64,000 bases of DNA from contig NZ_JQEY01000009.1 in assembly GCF_000743715.1 (NCBI RefSeq), forward strand, positions 148 through 64,147. Direction: 5' to 3'. The notes below the pieces were generated by a model. It ran no database searches. It had not been told where the DNA came from and worked only from the letters and a program-made list of their open reading frames with translations. Both the position numbers and the translations under genes were made by a program. The DNA is from Palleronia rufa (GTDB taxonomy: Bacteria > Pseudomonadota > Alphaproteobacteria > Rhodobacterales > Rhodobacteraceae). This document shows, one piece after another, positions 11,813-20,806 of this stretch; the stretch's first letter is position 1; each line of letters begins with the position of its first letter.

Positions 11813-12172
11813 ATGTCTCAGACCGACCAGCTGGAGGGGACGCCGCTGATCCAGCCTTCCTCCACCGACCATCCTCTGCACGAGCGGATCGTAGAAGCGT
11901 GCCGCACGGTCTACGACCCGGAAATCCCTGTGAATATCTACGACCTCGGTTTGGTCTACACGATAGAGATCAATGAGGCGAACGAGGTCGGCATCACCAT
12001 GACCCTGACGGCACCGGGCTGTCCGGTGGCCGGGGAGATGCCGGGCTGGCTGGCCGAGGCGGTCGAACCCGTCGAGGGGGTCAGCCAGGTCGATGTACAG
12101 ATCACCTGGGATCCGCCCTGGGGCATGGACATGATGTCGGATGAGGCACGTCTGGAACTGGGCTTCATGTAG
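11813..12172 (+). CDS. sufT: SufT / MIP18-family Fe-S assembly protein (DUF59)
   Basis: 119-residue cytosolic protein. It has the DUF59 core YDPEIPVNIYDLGLVY at 34-49 and TLTAPGCPVAGEM at 64-76, with the conserved Cys at 70, and ends in the WDPPWGMDMMSDEAR segment typical of SufT. SufT assists maturation of Fe-S proteins alongside the SUF machinery. No suf operon is present in the window, so this is a detached accessory gene downstream of the channel gene. Confidence 0.88.
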   Translation: MSQTDQLEGTPLIQPSSTDHPLHERIVEACRTVYDPEIPVNIYDLGLVYTIEINEANEVGITMTLTAPGCPVAGEMPGWLAEAVEPVEGVSQVDVQITWDPPWGMDMMSDEARLELGFM

Positions 12173-12688
12173 CAGGGTCCGACGCCGGGCAAATCTACGG
12201 TCACATGGTTCCCTGGTACGACGCGGGATGCGACGCAGCAGACCTTTCAGCGGCGTTTCCGGAACCTCGATGGAATTCTCTGTGGCCGTCGCACCGGTGT
12301 GTCCCGTGCGTGGCGCACGATCCGCCGCTCTCTCTCGGGCGGCAACACGCGGGCGCGACGTTTCCTGCCCCGCTGCCCGGATGTAGAGCAGCACCGGCTG
12401 TTCCTTGATCCGATGGTCCGGCCGAGGATCGCAGGGGCGCTCCGCCATGCGCGCAAGTCGGCCCGCCGCCAGGTATAAATGCCGGTGCGCGTCGAAAATC
12501 TCGGAAAACGTCCCGGTCCTTGAGACCAAGCGGGCGAGCCGACCCAAGACGCGGGACTTTTCCGGCCCGTCCGTACCACGCAATCCACGCCGAAACGCCC
12601 GGCCTCCCTGCCGCGCGCCGTCGCGTCGTTCCCGTTCGGTCTGGGACCGGACAGCCGTTCGGCGCTGTCCCCCGCGCCGGAACCAGGC
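12173..12688. other. Gene-free convergent spacer of about 516 bp
   Basis: This lies between the 3' ends of sufT (+) and the DUF4167 gene (-). Long open frames exist on both strands, but all run across sufT or have arginine-rich compositions typical of random high-GC frames. I see no tRNA, repeat or terminator with a U-run. It is unusually long for this compact region and could hold a decayed gene or a small RNA. Confidence 0.35.
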
Positions 12689-13477
12689 CTATTCGGCGGC
12701 CTGGGTCCGTCCGTCGCCGTCGTCCTTGCTGCCGTCCGTGTCGTCGCCGTCGCCGTCGCTTGACGCATCCGGTTTTGCCCTGGGCGACCGGCGCCGCCGC
12801 GACGGGCTCTCCGGTGTCTCGACAAGGATGTCGTCGGTGTCGTCTGAGGTGTCGATCACGTCGTCGTCGCGCTTTTTCGCCGGCGCGCGGCGGGGGCGCT
12901 TCGGCGGTCCGGCCGGAGCCTCCGACTCGGTCTCCGCGCCCTGCATGGGACCGTCGCCGACAGAGCGCCCGCGGCCGCGGGCCTGCCGCCCGCGTCCGTC
13001 ACCGGCGTCGTCCTGACCGGGCCGCGCATCTCTGCCGCGACCGCCCTGATCCCCGGCGCCGCCGCCAGAGCCGTCCTGGCCGGAGCGGGGCCGATTGTCC
13101 CCGTCGCCGCGCCCTTGTCCGTCAGAGCCGTCCTGCGCAGAGGGGCCATCGTGCTGACCTGACTGCTGCCCGCCCTGCTGGCGGTCGCGGTTCTGGTTGT
13201 CGTGCTGGTCGCGCCGCTGATCCATCTCACGCTGCGCCTCGGCCAGCATCCGCGTGTAGTGCTCGGCGTGCTGGGCAAAGTTCTCTGCCGCCACGCGGTC
13301 GTTGGAAAGCTGCGCATCGCGGGTCAGCTGGTTGTACTTGTCGATGATCTGCTGCGGCGTGCCGCGCACCTTGCCCTCCGGACCGGAGCTGTCGAAGACC
13401 CGGTTGACGATATTGCCGCCGGATGAGGGACGGTTGCGGCTGCTCTTTGACCGCGAGCGTTTGTTGGAAGATCGCAT
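12689..13477 (-). CDS. DUF4167 domain protein with long disordered tail
   Basis: 262 residues. The conserved part is the N-terminus: the basic RSSNKRSRSKSSRNRPS start, then SSGPEGKVRGTPQQIIDKYN, and a helical region to about residue 85, as in DUF4167 proteins of alphaproteobacteria. The remainder is low-complexity, first Gly/Gln/Asp/Arg-rich, then Lys/Arg/Asp-rich, and likely disordered. The basic RG/RR content suggests RNA or ribosome association, which is inference. It lies downstream of prmC and prfA on the same strand, as in relatives. Confidence 0.85.
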   Translation of the reverse strand: MRSSNKRSRSKSSRNRPSSGGNIVNRVFDSSGPEGKVRGTPQQIIDKYNQLTRDAQLSNDRVAAENFAQHAEHYTRMLAEAQREMDQRRDQHDNQNRDRQQGGQQSGQHDGPSAQDGSDGQGRGDGDNRPRSGQDGSGGGAGDQGGRGRDARPGQDDAGDGRGRQARGRGRSVGDGPMQGAETESEAPAGPPKRPRRAPAKKRDDDVIDTSDDTDDILVETPESPSRRRRSPRAKPDASSDGDGDDTDGSKDDGDGRTQAAE

Positions 13478-13704
13478 GTCGGAGTATGTTCCGGGTTTTG
13501 TCGTGGCTAATGACAGCCCCTTGCCGCCTCGGCCCGCAGGGTGTGCGACCGTTCGGCAGGGCATGTTCTGGCAGTGCCTGAGGTGAGCGCCCGACTGGCG
13601 TTTCACCCTCTGCACCTACCGTGAGACCATGTGTTCCCATGTTTGGCAAGCCGATTCGTGGCAATTGTCGGCATTTCGGCGCAGATCGGCGCGCGGGGCG
13701 CTTT

Positions 13705-14541
13705 TCAGGCTGCGGGCGGACCCGGCCAGAGGCCCGCCACGACCCGGTCCCGGCCGTCCAGATCCGGGTGGACCGCCACTTCGGCGAAGCCGGCCCGCGC
13801 CAGGATCGCCGCCACGGCCCGGCCCTGCGTCCAGCCGATCTCGACCAGGCAGCGGCCGCCGGGAGACAGCAGGCCCGGCACCCCCGCCGCGATGGCCTGA
13901 TAGGCCAGCAGCCCGTCATCCCCGGGTGTGAGCGCCATGGCCGGATCGTGGTCGCGGACCTCCGGCGGCAGGTCCGCCATCTCGTCCCCGGCGATATAGG
14001 GGGGATTCGACACCACCAGGTCGAACGGTCCCGCCAGCCCGGCCGTCCAGTCGGCCCTCTGGAACGCGGCGCGGTCGCCGACCCCGGCGCGCCGCGCATT
14101 GTCCCGTGCCACGGCCAGCGCGCCGTCCGACAGGTCCGTCCCCAGCCCGGTGGCGGCCCGCCGCTCAGACAGAAGGCTGACCAGGATGCAGCCCGAACCG
14201 GTGCCCAGGTCGAGCACCCTTTCGAACGGATCCTCCAGCGCCAGGGCGACCAGCGTCTCCGTCTCCGGGCGGGGGTCGAGCACCTCCGGCGTGATGCGGA
14301 ACACATGCGTCCAGAAGGCGCGCCGGCCAAGGATGCGCGCGACCGGTTCGCCGCCCCGGCGCCGGGCCAGCAGCGCGTCGTAGCGCGCCAGCAGCGCCGG
14401 GCTCACGTCCGCGTCCGCCAGCCGGTGCAGCCCGTCGCCGGGCAGGCCCGCGGCATGGGCCAGCAGCAGCCGCGCGTCCCGCACCGCCGCGGATCCCGGC
14501 AGCGCCGCCCGGCCCCGCGCCAGCGCCATGCGGACGCTCAT
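13705..14541 (-). CDS. prmC: Peptide chain release factor N5-glutamine methyltransferase
   Basis: 278-residue SAM-dependent enzyme that methylates the GGQ glutamine of release factors. The SAM-binding motif DLGTGSGC is at 111-118 and the catalytic NPPY at 179-182, after an N-terminal helical substrate-recognition domain. It is encoded directly behind its substrate: the ATG overlaps the prfA stop by 4 bp, so the two are translationally coupled. Confidence 0.94.
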   Translation of the reverse strand: MSVRMALARGRAALPGSAAVRDARLLLAHAAGLPGDGLHRLADADVSPALLARYDALLARRRGGEPVARILGRRAFWTHVFRITPEVLDPRPETETLVALALEDPFERVLDLGTGSGCILVSLLSERRAATGLGTDLSDGALAVARDNARRAGVGDRAAFQRADWTAGLAGPFDLVVSNPPYIAGDEMADLPPEVRDHDPAMALTPGDDGLLAYQAIAAGVPGLLSPGGRCLVEIGWTQGRAVAAILARAGFAEVAVHPDLDGRDRVVAGLWPGPPAA

Positions 14542-15593
14542 GCGCCCAGATCGGCCAGCCGCGCGGCCTGATCCTCTGACACCAGCGCGTCCACCACCTC
14601 GGCCAGGTCGCCCTGCATCACCTGGTCCAGCCTGTAGAGCGTCAGGTTGATCCTGTGGTCCGTCAGCCGGCCCTGCGGAAAATTGTAGGTCCGGATCCGT
14701 TCGGACCGGTCGCCGGAGCCGACCTGCGCCTTGCGCGTGTCGGCGCGTTCGGTCGCCGCGCGGCTGCGCTCCATGTCGAAGAGCCGCGCGCGCAGCACCT
14801 GCATGGCGATCTCGCGGTTGCGGTGCTGGGATTTCTCGGAACTGGTCACGACCAGCCCGGTGGGCAGATGGGTGATCCGGACGGCGGAATCGGTGGTGTT
14901 GACGTGCTGCCCACCGGCCCCGCTGGCGCGCATCGTGTCGATTCGGATGTCGTTCGCGTCGATGGCCACGTCCACGTCCTCGGCCTCCGGCAGCACCGCC
15001 ACGGTCGCGGCCGAGGTGTGGATCCGCCCGCCCGATTCGGTCGCCGGCACCCGCTGGACCCGGTGCACGCCGGATTCGAACTTCATCCGCGCGAAGACGC
15101 CGTCGCCGCGGATGTTGGCCACCAGTTCGCGCAGGCCGCCCAGCTCGCTCATCTGCTGCTCGATCACCTCGAACCGCCAGCCCTGCCGTTCCGCGAACCG
15201 CTGGTACATGCGCATCAGATCGGCTGCGAAAAGCGCCGCCTCCTCGCCGCCCGTGCCGGGCCGGATTTCCAGGATCGCGGGCCGCGCATCGGCAGCGTCG
15301 CGGGGCAGAAGCGCCAGCCGCAGCCGCTCTTCCATCTCCTCCAGGCGGTCGCGCAGGCGCGGCAGCTCGTCCTCTGCCAGGGCGCGCATCTCCGGATCGG
15401 CCAGCATCGCCTCGGTCGCGGCGATCTCTTCGGTGAGGCTTTGCCAGTCCCGCGCCACGGCGACCACGGGGCGAAGCTCTGCGTATTCGCGGCCAAGCTG
15501 GGCCAGGTCGCGCGCGTCGCCGCCCTCCGCCATGGCGGCCTCGAGATACTCGAAACGTTCGGTGATCTGATGCAGGCGGTCGGTGGGGATCAT
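14538..15593 (-). CDS. prfA: Peptide chain release factor 1
   Basis: 351 residues, terminating translation at UAA and UAG. The stop-codon recognition tripeptide PAT is at 183-185 and the peptidyl-tRNA hydrolysis motif GGQ at 227-229 (within [18 protein letters not shown]). The N-terminal helical domain and the C-terminal basic segment with [12 protein letters not shown] are complete. First gene of prfA-prmC. Confidence 0.96.
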   Translation of the reverse strand: MIPTDRLHQITERFEYLEAAMAEGGDARDLAQLGREYAELRPVVAVARDWQSLTEEIAATEAMLADPEMRALAEDELPRLRDRLEEMEERLRLALLPRDAADARPAILEIRPGTGGEEAALFAADLMRMYQRFAERQGWRFEVIEQQMSELGGLRELVANIRGDGVFARMKFESGVHRVQRVPATESGGRIHTSAATVAVLPEAEDVDVAIDANDIRIDTMRASGAGGQHVNTTDSAVRITHLPTGLVVTSSEKSQHRNREIAMQVLRARLFDMERSRAATERADTRKAQVGSGDRSERIRTYNFPQGRLTDHRINLTLYRLDQVMQGDLAEVVDALVSEDQAARLADLGA

Positions 15594-15655
15594 CGCGGCT
15601 TCCTTGCCCGAACGCGCGCTCTGGTCAAGCCGCCGGACTGTGGTAGCATCCGCCC

Positions 15656-15901
15656 ATGCCGCTTCCTGCCGCCCTTGTCGCCGCCCAGTTGCTCACCGCG
15701 CAGGCCATGGCGCCGGTGGCGCCGGCCGACTGCTATTGCACCGATACCGACGGCCGGCGCGTGGAACTGCGCCAGACCGCCTGCCTGCGCATCGGGCAGC
15801 GCCGGTTCACCGGCCTGTGCGAGATGTCGCTGAACGTGCCCATCTGGCGCGACACCGGCCTGCCCTGCGCCATCTCCTCAGTCGATCCCGGCCTGCGATA
15901 G
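15656..15901 (+). CDS. Small cysteine-containing exported protein, function unknown
   Basis: 81 residues. The N-terminus [20 protein letters not shown] looks like a signal peptide. The mature part has four to five cysteines (CYC, TAC, GLC, PC), which could form disulfides in the periplasm. No named family is recognised, although the spacing is consistent with a compact secreted domain. Its 3' end overlaps the convergent DUF1499 gene by 24 bp. Confidence 0.6.
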   Translation: MPLPAALVAAQLLTAQAMAPVAPADCYCTDTDGRRVELRQTACLRIGQRRFTGLCEMSLNVPIWRDTGLPCAISSVDPGLR

Positions 15902-16300
15902 CCAGTCCTCGACCCGCCGGCGGTTCACCCCCATGTCCGACCTGCCCACCACCAGATGGGCCGAGACGGCGATCCGATCGCCCTCGCGCCAGACATGGGT
16001 CACGTCGGGGAACCCCATGACGGCGGTGCGGGTCACATAGGCGGTGTGTCCGGTTTCGGGGCCGCCCGCCACGCGCTCGGTGCGCGGAGTGGCCCGCGCG
16101 ATGGCGTCCAGACGCTCCAGCGTGCCGTCGGGAGCGTCCCGCACGGCGGTGAACCCGCCGGGTTCGGGGTAGTCGCCGGTGACCGGCATCGTCTCCGGCC
16201 GGGACAGCCGCTCGGGGTCCGGGGACACCCCGCGCGCCCAGATCATGACCGCCGCCAGCGCGATGGCCAGCAGGATGAGGAGGATGAGCAGGATCTTCAT
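15878..16300 (-). CDS. DUF1499 family membrane-anchored protein
   Basis: 140 residues. It has one N-terminal hydrophobic helix (LLILLILLAIALAAVMIWA) followed by a periplasmic domain ending [20 protein letters not shown], the DUF1499 C-terminal pattern. Function unknown. The start at 16300 follows GGAGCTGCC on the minus strand. It is divergent from mazG, with 54 bp between the starts. Confidence 0.8.
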   Translation of the reverse strand: MKILLILLILLAIALAAVMIWARGVSPDPERLSRPETMPVTGDYPEPGGFTAVRDAPDGTLERLDAIARATPRTERVAGGPETGHTAYVTRTAVMGFPDVTHVWREGDRIAVSAHLVVGRSDMGVNRRRVEDWLSQAGID

Positions 16301-16354
16301 GGCAGCTCCCTTCGGGCAGTGGACATATAGCGCGCCGCGCGCCAAACCCATCCC

Positions 16355-17176
16355 ATGACCGACCCGCAGGATCCGATCTTTTCCGTGCCGGAGGGCCTCG
16401 ACCGGCTGCGCGCCGTGATGGCCCGGCTGCGCGATCCCGCCGGCGGGTGCCCGTGGGACGTGGAGCAGAGCTTTGCCACCATCGCCCCCTACACGATCGA
16501 AGAGGCCTATGAGGTCGCCGACGCGATCGCGCGCGCCGACATGGCCGACCTGAAGGGAGAGCTGGGCGATCTGCTGTTCCAGTCCGTGTTCCATGCGCGC
16601 ATGGCCGAGGAGGCCGGCGCCTTCGACCTGGACGACGTGGTCGCGACCGTCACCGACAAGATGATCGCCCGCCACCCGCATGTGTTCGGCGGTCAGTCGC
16701 GCGACAAGAGCGCGGCCCAGCAGACCGCCGACTGGGAGGCGGAGAAGGCCCGGGAACGGGCCGCGCGCCGGGACACCGGCGCCCTGGACGGGGTGGCCCT
16801 TGCCCTTCCCGCGCTGATGCGCGCCGAGAAGCTGCAGAAACGCGCCGCCCGGGTCGGGTTCGACTGGCCCGACGCCGCCCGGGTCCTGGACAAGATCGCA
16901 GAGGAGTCGGCCGAGCTGGCGGAGGCCCGCGAGAGCCAGGACCCGACCAGGACGGCAGAGGAGATGGGCGATCTGCTGTTCTCTCTCGTGAACCTGGCGC
17001 GGCATCTGGGCGTGGATCCCGAAACCGCCCTCCGCGCCGCCAACGACAAGTTCGTGCGGCGATTCGGCGCGGTCGAATCCACGCTGGCCGCCGCCGGAAC
17101 GCGCCCGGAGGAGGCGAGCCTGGCCGAAATGGACGCCGCCTGGGACGCCGCAAAGCGGTCGGAGCGGGGCGAATAA
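16355..17176 (+). CDS. mazG: Nucleoside triphosphate pyrophosphohydrolase MazG
   Basis: 273 residues with two MazG folds. The first, at about 10-125, contains GGCPWDVEQS, the metal-binding EEAYEV and LKGELGDLLFQ. The second, at about 155-260, contains EESAELAEA and EEMGDLLFSLVNLARH. It hydrolyses non-canonical or excess NTPs to NMP and pyrophosphate. The stop is 87 bp upstream of the iron-type binding protein gene. Confidence 0.93.
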   Translation: MTDPQDPIFSVPEGLDRLRAVMARLRDPAGGCPWDVEQSFATIAPYTIEEAYEVADAIARADMADLKGELGDLLFQSVFHARMAEEAGAFDLDDVVATVTDKMIARHPHVFGGQSRDKSAAQQTADWEAEKARERAARRDTGALDGVALALPALMRAEKLQKRAARVGFDWPDAARVLDKIAEESAELAEARESQDPTRTAEEMGDLLFSLVNLARHLGVDPETALRAANDKFVRRFGAVESTLAAAGTRPEEASLAEMDAAWDAAKRSERGE

Positions 17177-17263
17177 TCCGACCTTCCCAGTCAGGTATTG
17201 ACCCGACCAAAAAACTCAGGTTCTTTCGGCCCCATCGAAGACGCAACCCCGAGAGGCTCCCCG

Positions 17264-18262
17264 ATGCGCACACTTATTGCCGCCACGCTGGCGGCCACAA
17301 CCGCCCTGCCCGCCTTGGCCGAGGTCAACATCTACTCCTACCGCCAGCCGGAACTGATCCAGCCGATCCTGGACGGGTTCACCGAAGAGACCGGGATCGA
17401 CACCAATGTCGCCTATGTGGACAAGGGTCTGGTGGAGAGGTTGCAGGCCGAAGGCGCGCGCAGTCCGGCCGACATCATCCTGACCGTGGACAGCGGCCGG
17501 CTGATCAACGCCAAGGAGGCCGGCGTCCTCCAGGCGGTCGAAGGCGGCGCGCTTTCCGACAACATCCCCGCGACCCTGCGCGACCCGGACGGCTACTGGT
17601 ACGGCGTCACCACCCGCGGCCGCATCGTCTATGCCAGCAAGGACCGCGTGGCAGAGGGAGAGATCACCACCTATGAGGATCTGGCCGATCCGAAGTGGAA
17701 GGGACGCATCTGCACGCGCTCCGGGACCCATCCCTACACGCTGGGACTGGTCGCGGCGATGATCGAGCATCGCGGCGAGGAAGAGACCAGGACCTGGCTG
17801 CAGGGGGTCAAGGACAACCTGGCGCGCGACCCCGAAGGCAACGACCGCGCGCAGGTCAAGGCGATCTGGGCCGGCGAATGCGACATCTCTTTGGGCAACA
17901 CCTATTACATGGGTGCGATGCTGGAGGATCCCGAGCAGGCCGAATGGGCCAATTCGGTGCGGGTGACCTTTCCGCAGTTCGAGGACGGCGGCACCCATGT
18001 GGACGTCTCCGGCGTGGCGATGGCCGCGAATGCCCCCAACCGGGAGGACGCGAAGGCGTTCATGGAGTACCTCGCGTCGCCCGAGGCCCAGAAGATCTAT
18101 GCCGAGGCGGTGTACGAGTATCCCGCCGATCCGGACACTCCACCGGCCGATCTGGTGCAAAGCTGGGGCGACATCACGCCGGACGACACCGACCTGGCCG
18201 CCATCGCCGCGCACCGAGGCGACGCGCTCCGCCTGGTCGAAGAGGTGAATTTCGACGGGTGA
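17264..18262 (+). CDS. ABC transporter iron(III)-type substrate-binding protein
   Basis: 332 residues. A Sec signal peptide ends at about PALA-EVNIYSYRQ, followed by a family-1-type periplasmic binding fold as in FbpA/FutA proteins. Key segments are YGVTTRGRIVYASK, WKGRICTRSGTHPY and GNTYYMGAM, the last with the paired tyrosines typical of ferric binding. It is predicted to deliver Fe3+ to an ABC permease, but no permease or ATPase gene is next to it, so it is an orphan receptor here. The upstream segment at 17199-17222 (TTGACC...ACTCAGG around an A-run) is A-rich against a GC-rich background and may carry the promoter or an iron-regulator site. Confidence 0.85.
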   Translation: MRTLIAATLAATTALPALAEVNIYSYRQPELIQPILDGFTEETGIDTNVAYVDKGLVERLQAEGARSPADIILTVDSGRLINAKEAGVLQAVEGGALSDNIPATLRDPDGYWYGVTTRGRIVYASKDRVAEGEITTYEDLADPKWKGRICTRSGTHPYTLGLVAAMIEHRGEEETRTWLQGVKDNLARDPEGNDRAQVKAIWAGECDISLGNTYYMGAMLEDPEQAEWANSVRVTFPQFEDGGTHVDVSGVAMAANAPNREDAKAFMEYLASPEAQKIYAEAVYEYPADPDTPPADLVQSWGDITPDDTDLAAIAAHRGDALRLVEEVNFDG

Positions 18263-18267
18263 TCGGC

Positions 18268-18490
18268 GATCAGCGACGCCCCGGTGGGGCGTCGCCGCCG
18301 ATCACGCCCGTAGCGCGAGCGGAGGGCCGGGGCGATCAGCGACGCCCCGGTTGGGCGTCGCCGCCGATCACGCCCGTAGCGCGAGCGGAGGGCCGGGGCG
18401 ATCAGCGACGCCCCGGTGGGGCGTCGCCGCCGATCACGCCCGCAGCGCGAGCGGAGGGCCGGAGCGATCGGCGACCCCCCGGCGGGGCGC
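18268..18490 (+). repeat. 66-bp tandem repeat, three copies plus a degenerate fourth, each with a hairpin
   Basis: Copies at 18268-18333, 18334-18399 and 18400-18465 are almost identical. A degraded partial copy starts at 18466. Each unit contains GCGACGCCCC-GGT-GGGGCGTCGC, a 10-bp stem with a 3-nt loop (one mismatch in copy 2), followed by GCGCGAGCGGAGGGC. The array sits between the convergent ends of the iron-binding-protein gene and the LysR gene, so it may act as a transcript end or boundary. The period is a multiple of three, so frames stay open through it, but no protein is claimed. Confidence 0.9.
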
Positions 18491-18572
18491 ATCGCTGCCG
18501 GCAAGGCATCGCATGACCCGGAGGCGCGGGAGAGCCCCGTCGTCGGCATGCGATCTTCCTCCGGGCGGCCGA

Positions 18573-19523
18573 TCAGACCAGCGGCATGGCGGGATCGCCG
18601 ATCGGCTCCATCGCCGCGACGATCTGCTCGCGGATCCAGCGATGGGCGGGCGAGCGGGTGGAGCGGCGGTGCCAGACCATGTCGATGCGCGGCGGCGAGA
18701 CGTCCATGGGCGCCGCATAGACCGAGATGCCGGCCTTCTCGGCCACCGCATGGGCCAGCTGGACCGGGATCAGCGCGATCAGCTCCGACGACGCGACCGC
18801 GCGGTAGACGCCCGAGAAGACCGGCAGGGTCATCGCCACGCGCCGGCTGCGTCCGACCTTGGCAAGCGCTGCGTCGCCCATGGCCTCCAGCCGTCCTTCC
18901 GGGGAAAACAGCACATGTCCCAGCTCGCAAAAGAGGTCGAGCGGGATGACCCCTCCCGGAGCCACCTGCGCCCGCGCCAGCGCCGGATGGCCGACCCGGG
19001 CGATGGCGGCGAACGCCGACCAGAACAGCGGCCGGTGGTCTACCCAGTCGGGATAGGAAGTCTGCGGGATCAGCGCCAGATCGACTTCGTAGCGGTCGAG
19101 CGTGTCCACGTAGCTGTCGGGCACCAGGTCGACCAGCTGCACCCGGATGCCGGGCGCCCGGGCGGCCAGGTCGGCGGCCAGCCCCGGCATCAGCATCTCG
19201 GCGAAGAAATCGCTGCCCGAAAGGCGGAACGTGGCCTCGGCGGTCTCCGGCTCGAACGGCTTCGGACCATCGAGGAGCGATTCGAGCGACTCCAGCGCAT
19301 CGCGAATCGGTAGCGTCAGCGAGACCGCGAAATCGGTGGCTTCCAGGCGGTTGCCGTGGCGGTGGAACAGCGGGTCGTCCAGCGCGTGGCGCAGCCGCCC
19401 CAGCGCGGCGGACACGGCGGGCTGGGACAGGCCCAGCCGGGTCGCCGCCCGCACGGTTGAGCCCTCGCGCAAAAGCGCGTCGAGAACGCGCAACAGATTC
19501 AGGTCGAAACTGGCGAAATTCAT
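18573..19523 (-). CDS. LysR-family transcriptional regulator
   Basis: 316 residues. The N-terminal winged HTH (about 5-64) contains LNLLRVLDALLREGSTVRAA and LSQPAVSAALGRLR. The C-terminal effector domain is of the periplasmic-binding type. It is related to the NodD/LinR-like branch judging by DPLFHRHGNRLEAT. It is divergent from the cupin gene, and LysR proteins commonly control such divergent targets. The start at 19523 matches the family N-terminus; an upstream open extension is not conserved-looking. Confidence 0.92.
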   Translation of the reverse strand: MNFASFDLNLLRVLDALLREGSTVRAATRLGLSQPAVSAALGRLRHALDDPLFHRHGNRLEATDFAVSLTLPIRDALESLESLLDGPKPFEPETAEATFRLSGSDFFAEMLMPGLAADLAARAPGIRVQLVDLVPDSYVDTLDRYEVDLALIPQTSYPDWVDHRPLFWSAFAAIARVGHPALARAQVAPGGVIPLDLFCELGHVLFSPEGRLEAMGDAALAKVGRSRRVAMTLPVFSGVYRAVASSELIALIPVQLAHAVAEKAGISVYAAPMDVSPPRIDMVWHRRSTRSPAHRWIREQIVAAMEPIGDPAMPLV

Positions 19524-19565
19524 GGAGCCGATACGTACTATACGATCAATGAATTTAACAGCCGT

Positions 19566-19581
19566 CTTAATCTCGGCTAAG
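19566..19581. promoter_or_regulatory. Candidate LysR operator between LysR and cupin genes
   Basis: CTTA-N8-TAAG, which contains a T-N11-A core (19568 to 19580). It lies in the A/T-richer 108-bp divergent spacer, about 43 bp upstream of the LysR start and 51 bp upstream of the cupin start. LysR sites usually show this pattern. The match is short, so chance is possible. Confidence 0.4.
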
Positions 19582-19631
19582 TTGTTTGCGACTGCAGCAA
19601 TGCAGGCGCAAGAAGCTGTGCGGAGGATCGA

Positions 19632-20129
19632 TTGCAAGACCACATACTGGGTCCGGACACGGTGGAATGGCTCGGCACGAGCTACAAGACGATTCTGGCC
19701 GCTGGGGAGGGGTCGGGATCCCTTTCGATCGTGGACAGCGTCACGCCCGCCTCGATGGGGCCGCCGCGGCACGTTCATGAAGACGCGGATGAGACCTTCG
19801 TGATCCTGTCGGGCCGGGTGTTCTTCTGGCTCGACGGCACGGTGGTCGAGCGCGGCCCGGGGGAATCCGCTCACATCCCCTGCGGCGCCGAACATACGTT
19901 CCGGGTCTCGGCGGACGGGCCCTCACGGCACCTGGTGATCCTGTCGCCCGGCGGGTTCGAGGAGTTCTTCTCCGACATGGCCACGGGCGGCTATCAGATC
20001 CCGGAAGACTTCGACACCATTTCCGACATCGGCGCGCGGTATCACCTGCGATTCACCGGCCCCCCTCTGACCGAGGAAGAGACCGCCGTCCGGACGGATT
20101 GCGCAGATGGCGTGGCCTGCCGGCGATAA
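19632..20129 (+). CDS. Cupin-domain protein
   Basis: 165 residues from a TTG start at 19632, preceded by CGGAGGA. The cupin metal-site motif PRHVHEDADETFVILSG is at 45-61 (His47, His49, Glu54), and the second motif PCGAEHTF is at 83-90 (His88). This architecture suits a small-molecule dioxygenase, isomerase or binding protein, and no specific reaction can be assigned. It is divergent from LysR, a likely regulator. No ATG fits without losing the cupin strands upstream. Confidence 0.82.
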   Translation: MQDHILGPDTVEWLGTSYKTILAAGEGSGSLSIVDSVTPASMGPPRHVHEDADETFVILSGRVFFWLDGTVVERGPGESAHIPCGAEHTFRVSADGPSRHLVILSPGGFEEFFSDMATGGYQIPEDFDTISDIGARYHLRFTGPPLTEEETAVRTDCADGVACRR

Positions 20130-20284
20130 CCGGAGCGGCACGCGCGTGGCCACCCGTTCCTGCCCCGGGGACGTGCCCGAACCCGGCCTGCGCTACATGT
20201 CGGACGTGCGGCACCGCCCGCAGTGCCTCCGGTGACCTGTCGTGCCGCATCTGGCGGACAACCGGGGGCGGACGGGGCGAGAGG

Positions 20285-20361
20285 TGGCGCGGTTGACGGG
20301 GCTCGAACCCGCGACCCCCGGCGTGACAGGCCGGTACTCTAACCAACTGAGCTACAACCGC
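20285..20361 (-). tRNA. tRNA-Asp (GTC), copy 1
   Basis: 77 nt on the minus strand, including encoded CCA (TGG at 20285-20287). The acceptor stem GCGGTTG/CAACCGC is perfect. The anticodon arm is CCGGC-CTGTCAC-GCCGG with anticodon GTC. The D-arm GCTCAGTTGGTTAGAGT and T-arm GGTTCGAGCC are normal. Identical to the second copy 22 bp away. Confidence 0.96.
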
Positions 20362-20383
20362 GTAGCGACGTCCGGGGCAATGG

Positions 20384-20460
20384 TGGCGCGGTTGACGGGG
20401 CTCGAACCCGCGACCCCCGGCGTGACAGGCCGGTACTCTAACCAACTGAGCTACAACCGC
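20384..20460 (-). tRNA. tRNA-Asp (GTC), copy 2
   Basis: 77 nt on the minus strand, identical base for base to copy 1, with encoded CCA. It is transcribed first of the pair. The two copies are separated by a 22-bp spacer and probably share one precursor transcript. Confidence 0.96.
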
Positions 20461-20539
20461 CCATTGCGAACGTGAGCGGCGTTCTATGCACCCCCTCCAG
20501 ACCCGTCAAGCGACAAAGGACCGGATCAGGGAAATTCGC

Positions 20540-20806
20540 TCAGTCAAAACAGCGCCGCACGCCCGGCATCAATCTTTGCAACTTGGCCGCGACGCCAATC
20601 AGTTGCCCGATCCGCTCGGACGGCCAGCGGCGCGCGTTGCGATACGCGCTCCGCTCGCACAGGCTGGCCGCAAGCGCGATCTCAGCATCGGCACGATCCT
20701 CGTCCGACATCGGTTCCAGCAGCGCATCGATCGTCGCCAGTTGCCGGACAATCAGATCCTGAACCGTGTCCTCGCAAAGGACACGTCCTCTCATGTTATA
20801 TATCAT
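20540..20806 (-). CDS. Hypothetical small acidic/helical protein in an A/T-richer island
   Basis: 88 residues from ATG 20806, with an alternative ATG at 20794. The sequence is largely helical (EDTVQDLIVRQLATIDALLE, then ADAEIALAASLCERS), without signal peptide or membrane segment. The first codons include ATA, TAT and AGA, which are rare in neighbouring genes, suggesting a different origin. No family is recognised. It lies between tRNA-Asp and tRNA-Val on the same strand. GGTGAGTGAGCG upstream is a weak ribosome site. Confidence 0.5.
   Translation of the reverse strand: MIYNMRGRVLCEDTVQDLIVRQLATIDALLEPMSDEDRADAEIALAASLCERSAYRNARRWPSERIGQLIGVAAKLQRLMPGVRRCFD

Noticed and set aside
11762-12583. 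Possible minus-strand gene in the sufT-DUF4167 spacer
   Set aside because: The frame runs through the whole of sufT on the opposite strand and its sequence is Arg-rich without a family.
18268-18490. CRISPR array
   Set aside because: The units are contiguous with no unique spacers, contain their own hairpins, and no cas gene is present.
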